Below the pieces are notes generated by a model, which saw only the letters and a program-made list of their open reading frames with translations, ran no database searches and was not told the origin of the DNA. Shown piece by piece: positions 34,566 to 64,000 of a stretch of 64,000 nt of DNA. Origin of the DNA: Acanthaster planci (lineage: Eukaryota > Echinodermata > Asteroidea > Valvatida > Acanthasteridae); contig NW_019091371.1 of the NCBI RefSeq assembly GCF_001949145.1, positions 1,045,704-1,109,703 on the forward strand, in the 5' to 3' direction. The translations under genes were made by a program, and so were the position numbers. Positions within the stretch are counted from its first letter, which is position 1; every line of letters begins with the position of its first letter.

Positions 34566-34680
34566 AATGACCCTGAAATTTCACCAAAACTAAACAAAAA
34601 CAAAGAGGACTTGGTCTAGCAAATATCTATATTCACTATTCAACAATTTTTTTTACAAAACCAGTGACCAATCGAGGTCA

Positions 34681-37600
34681 GAAAAGGAAAATTTTCAACG
34701 ACAATTTTCAACGAGCTCGAGGGAACACACGTCCGCTGCTGATATAAATAAACAAATATGTTAATTTTAGTATCGATGAATTTCTAAGTGATGTACTTTT
34801 AAGGGATAATTACGTTTCGATTTATGCTCATGCCGACACTAACCATGTTTATATTTCCATTAATTGCTGGATTTATGTTGTTTTGTTCTTTGTACCGGAA
34901 TGATTTAGACGGCCGAGTGACAAAGATTTATTTTCATTTGAAGAAAATTGTGTGTGTGTGATTTGACTTGTTTTCGTTAAGTTCGATTTTTATTTTTATG
35001 TAATTGTTTTGTACAAATATTGAAATGGAGGTGAGTATCGGGAGATACCCGAAGGGCCTAGAGGGCCGAGATGAAAGTGGTTTGGTTTTGATTGGATTTA
35101 CATGTATTTTAGTTTTATATTAAACTTTGGAAGACCTTGGATATACCCGGGAGATAACCGAAGGACCTAGAGGCTGAAACGACAGTGAATCTAAATTTTC
35201 AATTTAGGAATGTATAAACTTCAGTTGGAATTATTTTAAGGAACTACGGCTGTAGACGGAAAATAGAGTTGAAATGCACTCAGCCGCTCTGTGACGGCCC
35301 CCTCCCATGCTTTAATAAAATTTTGAGATGTAAATTCGTATTCTTCGTTTTTGCCTTCTGTAATCTCTGAGTTCATTAGAAATAAACTGTTTTTCATGCG
35401 TATGAGCGCACCGAAGTAGCATGAAAATCCACAATTTATAAACCTCGCTTCAGCACAACGAACGTTCTGATCGGCTACTTGCACCTGCGCAGAAGTGTCT
35501 GCGTGCAGCACCACAACAAAAACAGGTCTGTTTCGTGCTCGGCCTAGTTTGCAACATAAATGATGAATTGTTTGAATTCCTCATAAGAATGCACTTCTAA
35601 ACTTCCTCGTAAAATATAAATATCCTTGCAAGATTGGAAGGGGAGAAATTCTCGTATCCAAGACGTCCGAATTTGGTCAGCGTGACGTTACCTAATAAAT
35701 ATTTATGTTCAAGTAACACTTTGAACATTGCGCCCTGCAGCGAGACTTCGTGCAAAGATCTCTGATAATCTATTGGACGCAAAGCGATCACGTGTGACCT
35801 ATGTCACACATTTCTAGTAATTAGCCACATTTACATTTCATGCTTCAGCAATTTTTCTGTAAAAGGAAACAAACAAACAAACAAGTGGCAGTGGAAAGAA
35901 CAACCCCATTTTATATACATGCAGCAAATAGAATCTAGATGTTACAAAGGGCCAAGTTTGAAACAAAATACTCAAGTGATACACCTTCATACACTAAAGG
36001 CCATGGTGCAATTCAAGTGAAACTCAATTTTATTGGCATCACCCCCATTACCTTACAATTCCTGTCTGAAAAACAGGCACGAAATTATTTTCAGTCACTT
36101 TCAAAATAACGGGATAGGACCATTAATCTTTTGGTTATTTGTGTAAGGGTTACGGTCTTTCACATAACCATGATCAAGTTTACTCAGAAGTGAAGAAGGT
36201 TATATCAGGAAAACATACCCGTAAGTTTTTTAAAAGAGCGTGCTATGTATTGAGCTCTTTCTACCAATAGAAATCCCTTCTGAGCTCTTGAAAAGGAGGA
36301 TGAGTGCAAATTCACATGATGGAGCTTTCCGTTAAAAAACACAACACTGCATTTCCTTGATTACCATTATTTCGGAATTTAACTTCAATAAAATCTGACC
36401 AAGGTGAATGGATAAATCATCTTTCTGAAAATAGTTCGTGATACCTGAAATTCGAAGGTGGGGGTCGGTATTTTATTGCTTCAGATTGCTTTCGTGCTCA
36501 AGTCGAACAAAACAAGACTAAATCGATTACAGCTTTAAAAATGGAATATGTCCATTCTTCATATTGCCTTAGAAGGTATAAGCATCATACAATTACTTTT
36601 ACTTGCTGAACAGGAAAGCATGATTGTGAAGTCATGATGATTTTCGTTGGGTTAAAGGTTTCTTTATATTTAATTCTTACAAGGGCATTTGTAAAGAGCA
36701 TGACCTAGAGTGGCTTCCCTGAATCAAAGTGTTTCATTTCAGAGTTCAGTATTTCTTGCAGCTACATTTGTTTTGCCAATACAGTGTGTATTATATTATC
36801 CCAAGGAAACAAGAGCCACTTCACTTATTCCTTTTAACCATGTTCACTTATGTCCAGCATCTTTCGAATGAGATAATCTATGCTAGGCTGGAGCGTAATC
36901 AAGAGGAAGGTCCATCATCTAAGACCTGCTATCCCTCTGGCTGAAATGAATACCGTGTTGTCAATACACCTGTCAGTCTACACTGCAGTATTTTTTTAAT
37001 AAAGATAAATACATGTACGTGTACAGTTGTTAATTGTTAATGCTACGAGGAGCTCATTCACAAGGGAAAGGTTTTTCCATGGGGTTGCATTTTGCTTTTT
37101 TGGCAAACATTGGAAAACTTATCTCAGACAAAACAGAATTGAAGTAAGTTTTTCTCAAATCATTTTCAAAAGTTAAATAACGCTAGAAAAAAAAAACAAA
37201 TTAAAAAAAAAACCGAAATGTAGCCAGGGATGTTTTCTTGAATGTGATTTATTATCTTAAACATCACTCGATCCTTGTGCAATTTGTTGATTTGAATATG
37301 CCCATAGTTCTGTCATCAGCTGATTGCCTTCTGCTTTTGGCTGAAGATCTGGAAAAAAACAGGATCAACTAATAGCACAATATGATTGCGTAACTGTGCT
37401 GATCAATTAATCATGGCCAACATGTAAAGTGCGGTCATCATTCATGACCAATTTAGAGTAACAGACATTATTTCAAGTACCAACTTTTTTTAATAGGTGA
37501 ACACTGAGAAATTCAAACAACATGCATAATACAAAGTTGCCATGCAATATCACACTTGTGTTTTGTTCAGATTTGCATGTCATTATGACTCATGAAAGTA

Positions 37601-37737
37601 CATGTACATACACTTACTGGTGTCGTGGGAGGTCCAGATTTTGAGGGGCCCTGTTTTCGCGTCCTACGTTCTGCGTTACGCTGCGCTACGTAAAATACCT
37701 TCAGACTTGCTGAAGATCTTGGAAGCATATGGGCACC
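34681..37737. other. Stretch without a recognisable gene
   Basis: I saw short open frames only, none recognised. A pair of direct repeats (CGGGAGATA.CCGAAGG.CCTAGAGG at about 35039 and 35147) is the only clear structure. The region is otherwise AT-rich. Confidence 0.45.
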
Positions 37738-39205
37738 TTGCAATTTTTTTGAGTTATTATATCGCCACGGCGAGCATCTCGCTGCGGCAAGTTCGTTGAA
37801 TGTGTATCTCGCCGCGACGAATTATAAGATCTTACCGCGGCGTCAAATTGATATCCCGCCGCAGCGAATATAAGTCCTATTCGACGTGCCGTTTTCAAAT
37901 GTGTCTTTAGGGTGAAATGCAGCGAGATTTGGTTTAAGATTACTTATTGTAACAAAAGGGATGCTACATTTCATCCAAGCTTGATTTCCTACACACAAAA
38001 ACAAAAAGGAAATATCTTTTGGGGGTATGAATTTCCTTATGCGCAAGTGGGGTAGACTACTCAAGTTGACTCCCGGGTAGACTACCTGTTGAAAGGATTA
38101 TGGTGGCTTTCCATTTACACTTTAAATAATCCTACTTACATACCTGCCAAAAGGGGACCATAAAAAGAAAGAAAGAAAAGAAAGAATGAGAAAACAGGAA
38201 AGGGATGAAAATTAGAAATTAAATAGAACATAACTATTTGCTTGAGAACTTAAAAGAGGAAAACCGAACCTACTTAAACAAATTCTCGCGACGCCCATGC
38301 ATATTTTAGGCCAATGTGTGTTGCCAATTCGGACCAAACCTGGATGCTGATATCATTCTAACATTACAATCTGCTATAATTGAGGAGATTCCAGCAAGCA
38401 TCAAGAAAAATGAAGTGAAGGTGAAAGGAATACTAACACACACTTTTTCATCAACTTGATTGAAATCCCCAGGCTCTTTGACCTCACATCCATGCCTTCA
38501 CTTGTCACAAACCACCCAACCGTACAGTGCATGGCGCTGGGAAGGACAAGTATATAACATTTCTTGGTCGAGAACATATTGGATGGAGTCTGTTACTTAA
38601 CATCTAAACACGGGTCGACACTTCCGGCTGCGCGATGCGTATGACACGTGTGCACTTATATATGATGTTCTATAGCCGCGAAAATTGCGTCGCGTCGTCC
38701 CGTCGCCCCGACACGACGCTACGACGGCTCCGTCGCGTCGCGGCGTCCTGTCGTGGCTTCGCCTCCTTTCTCATTACTCATCGCGTCGTGTAATGAGAAT
38801 TCCGATAAAAGTTCAAAATTAAGTGTAACTTTCAAGTCCACTTACTTGTGTTTCGCACTAGGAAAATGTGGGAAGGAATTAAACACAGTTTACTCCTCAT
38901 CTGAATGTGAAAATTCACACCACAAAATAAGATTTCGTTGTCTTTGTGTTGTAAAACAAACTTGCATGAAATGTAACGTCCATTTTTGTTCCAGTTAGCA
39001 ATTTAAAACCAAATCTCAATGCATTTCATCCTAAAAATACATTTGAAAACAGTGCATCTAATAGGACTTACGAAACTATTATAATATTCTCTGCAGCGGG
39101 ATATCAATTTGACGCTGCGGCAAGATCTTATAACTCGCCGCGGCGAGGTACATATTTAACGATTTAACTCGCCGCGCGAGATAGTATCTCGAAAAAAAAT
39201 TGCAA
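37738..39205. mobile_element. Foldback element with 265 bp inverted arms and a CpG-rich core
   Basis: The left arm (37738-38004) and right arm (38941-39205) are reverse complements of each other. Both contain TTGCAATTTTTTT at the outside, CTCGCCGCGGCGA motifs, TTATAAGATCTT, GTCAAATTGATATCCCGC and ATTTCAT(C/G)CAAG inside. The core (about 38680-38790) is very rich in CGTCG/CGACG. No transposase frame is seen. Similarity may extend further out (GGAAGC(A/G)TAT near both ends). Confidence 0.85.
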
Positions 39206-39655
39206 CTGGCTCTTATACGCTTCCGTACGTTTCCGTACTTCCGTACGTTTCATGTCATGCATTCGGCCGGAACGGGGATCTGCAGTGTATAGCGCCCTCG
39301 TGTCTTCATAACTGGTACTCCGGGGCAGCGTAAGTAATGAGACAACATAAGGGACCATCTAATTCTGGAAAGGTCAGAGCCCCAACATAGAATTAAAATG
39401 CGTAGTGTTTGGTCTAGTTTCCTGAGAAGTGTATATTCGTCCATTTTCGTATTTTAGGGCTGGTTACAAATGTACCATTATGACACTGTGTTGTTAATTA
39501 TACCAGCTGCGAATTTGTGATGTGAAAATATTTTGATATTCTCGTGTAATTGCGTTGTAAACTGCGCATTTCTTGCGGGGAGTATATCCTGCTATTTTCT
39601 GTCGTGACAGGACTAAATTTAATCCGTCAAGATTTTTCTGGGAGTGCATTCCAAG

Positions 39656-64000
<24,345 letters not shown>

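Larger units (their letters stand above)
28050..34680 (-). mobile_element. LINE retrotransposon relic, nested with a solo LTR and a Penelope-like element
   Basis: Read on the - strand, pieces of one LINE occur in order: ORF1 (34565-32819), the ORF2 start with endonuclease (32761-32648), its continuation (31947-31750), an RT C-terminal part (31747-31440), and the ORF2 C-terminus with 3' flank (29215-28900 and beyond). The RT catalytic core is deleted. A 700 bp solo LTR splits the endonuclease exactly, and a Penelope-like element splits the C-terminal half. ORF1 with a CCHC knuckle plus an AP-type endonuclease fits L1/Tx1-like LINEs; clade assignment is tentative. Outer ends are approximate. 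Confidence 0.85.

Overview
This is a eukaryotic, animal-type genomic window. Coding sequence is split into short exons with GT-AG introns, the introns are long and repeat-filled, and mobile-element debris is abundant. The TACATGTA-type palindromic microsatellite is very common, especially from about 40 kb onward. The two recognisable genes are close to their vertebrate counterparts. With the tRNA-derived SINE and the Penelope, Tc1 and LINE relics, this suggests a non-vertebrate deuterostome (echinoderm, hemichordate or cephalochordate). I cannot resolve the species by eye.

Three cellular genes can be supported. (1) On the + strand, the last two coding exons of an unrecognised gene (8212-8280 and 8632-8732) end in a stop codon and are followed by a polyadenylation signal. 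(2) On the - strand there is a complete six-exon SSR4 gene (translocon-associated protein delta, TRAP-delta), CDS 25895 down to 15966, 172 residues. All phases fit, and there is a signal peptide, a luminal cysteine pair and a C-terminal membrane segment. (3) On the + strand, the first six coding exons of a p90 ribosomal S6 kinase gene (RSK, RPS6KA family) span 39656-60775. They carry the start codon, the glycine loop, the ATP-binding lysine and the alpha-C glutamate of the N-terminal AGC kinase domain. The gene continues past the right edge. SSR4 and RSK are transcribed divergently from a roughly 14 kb interval that is mostly transposon debris. The unknown + strand gene converges on SSR4.

Layout: 0.6-3.7 kb, degenerate reverse-transcriptase element (- strand) cut by a 734 bp TA-flanked element. 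3.7-8.2 kb, unassigned sequence plus an inverted pair of TTAA-type MITEs. 8.2-8.8 kb, 3' end of the unknown gene. 8.8-15.6 kb, intergenic with repeats. 15.6-25.9 kb, SSR4 with MITEs, foldback elements and hairpins in its introns. 26.9-27.6 kb, a tandem array of about 185 bp. 28-34.7 kb, a nested transposon complex: one LINE (- strand) broken by a 700 bp solo LTR and by a Penelope-like element. 37.7-39.2 kb, a GC-rich foldback element. 39.6-64 kb, RSK, whose introns hold a SINE, LINE fragments, a Tc1-like transposon with a nested MITE, a direct duplication and a 557 bp assembly gap.

I found no CRISPR array, rRNA, standalone tRNA gene or operon-like system, and no clear sign of an undescribed functional system. 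The most interesting observations are structural: precise nested insertions whose interrupted reading frames rejoin when the insert is removed, unusually long hairpins, and inverted-repeat elements.
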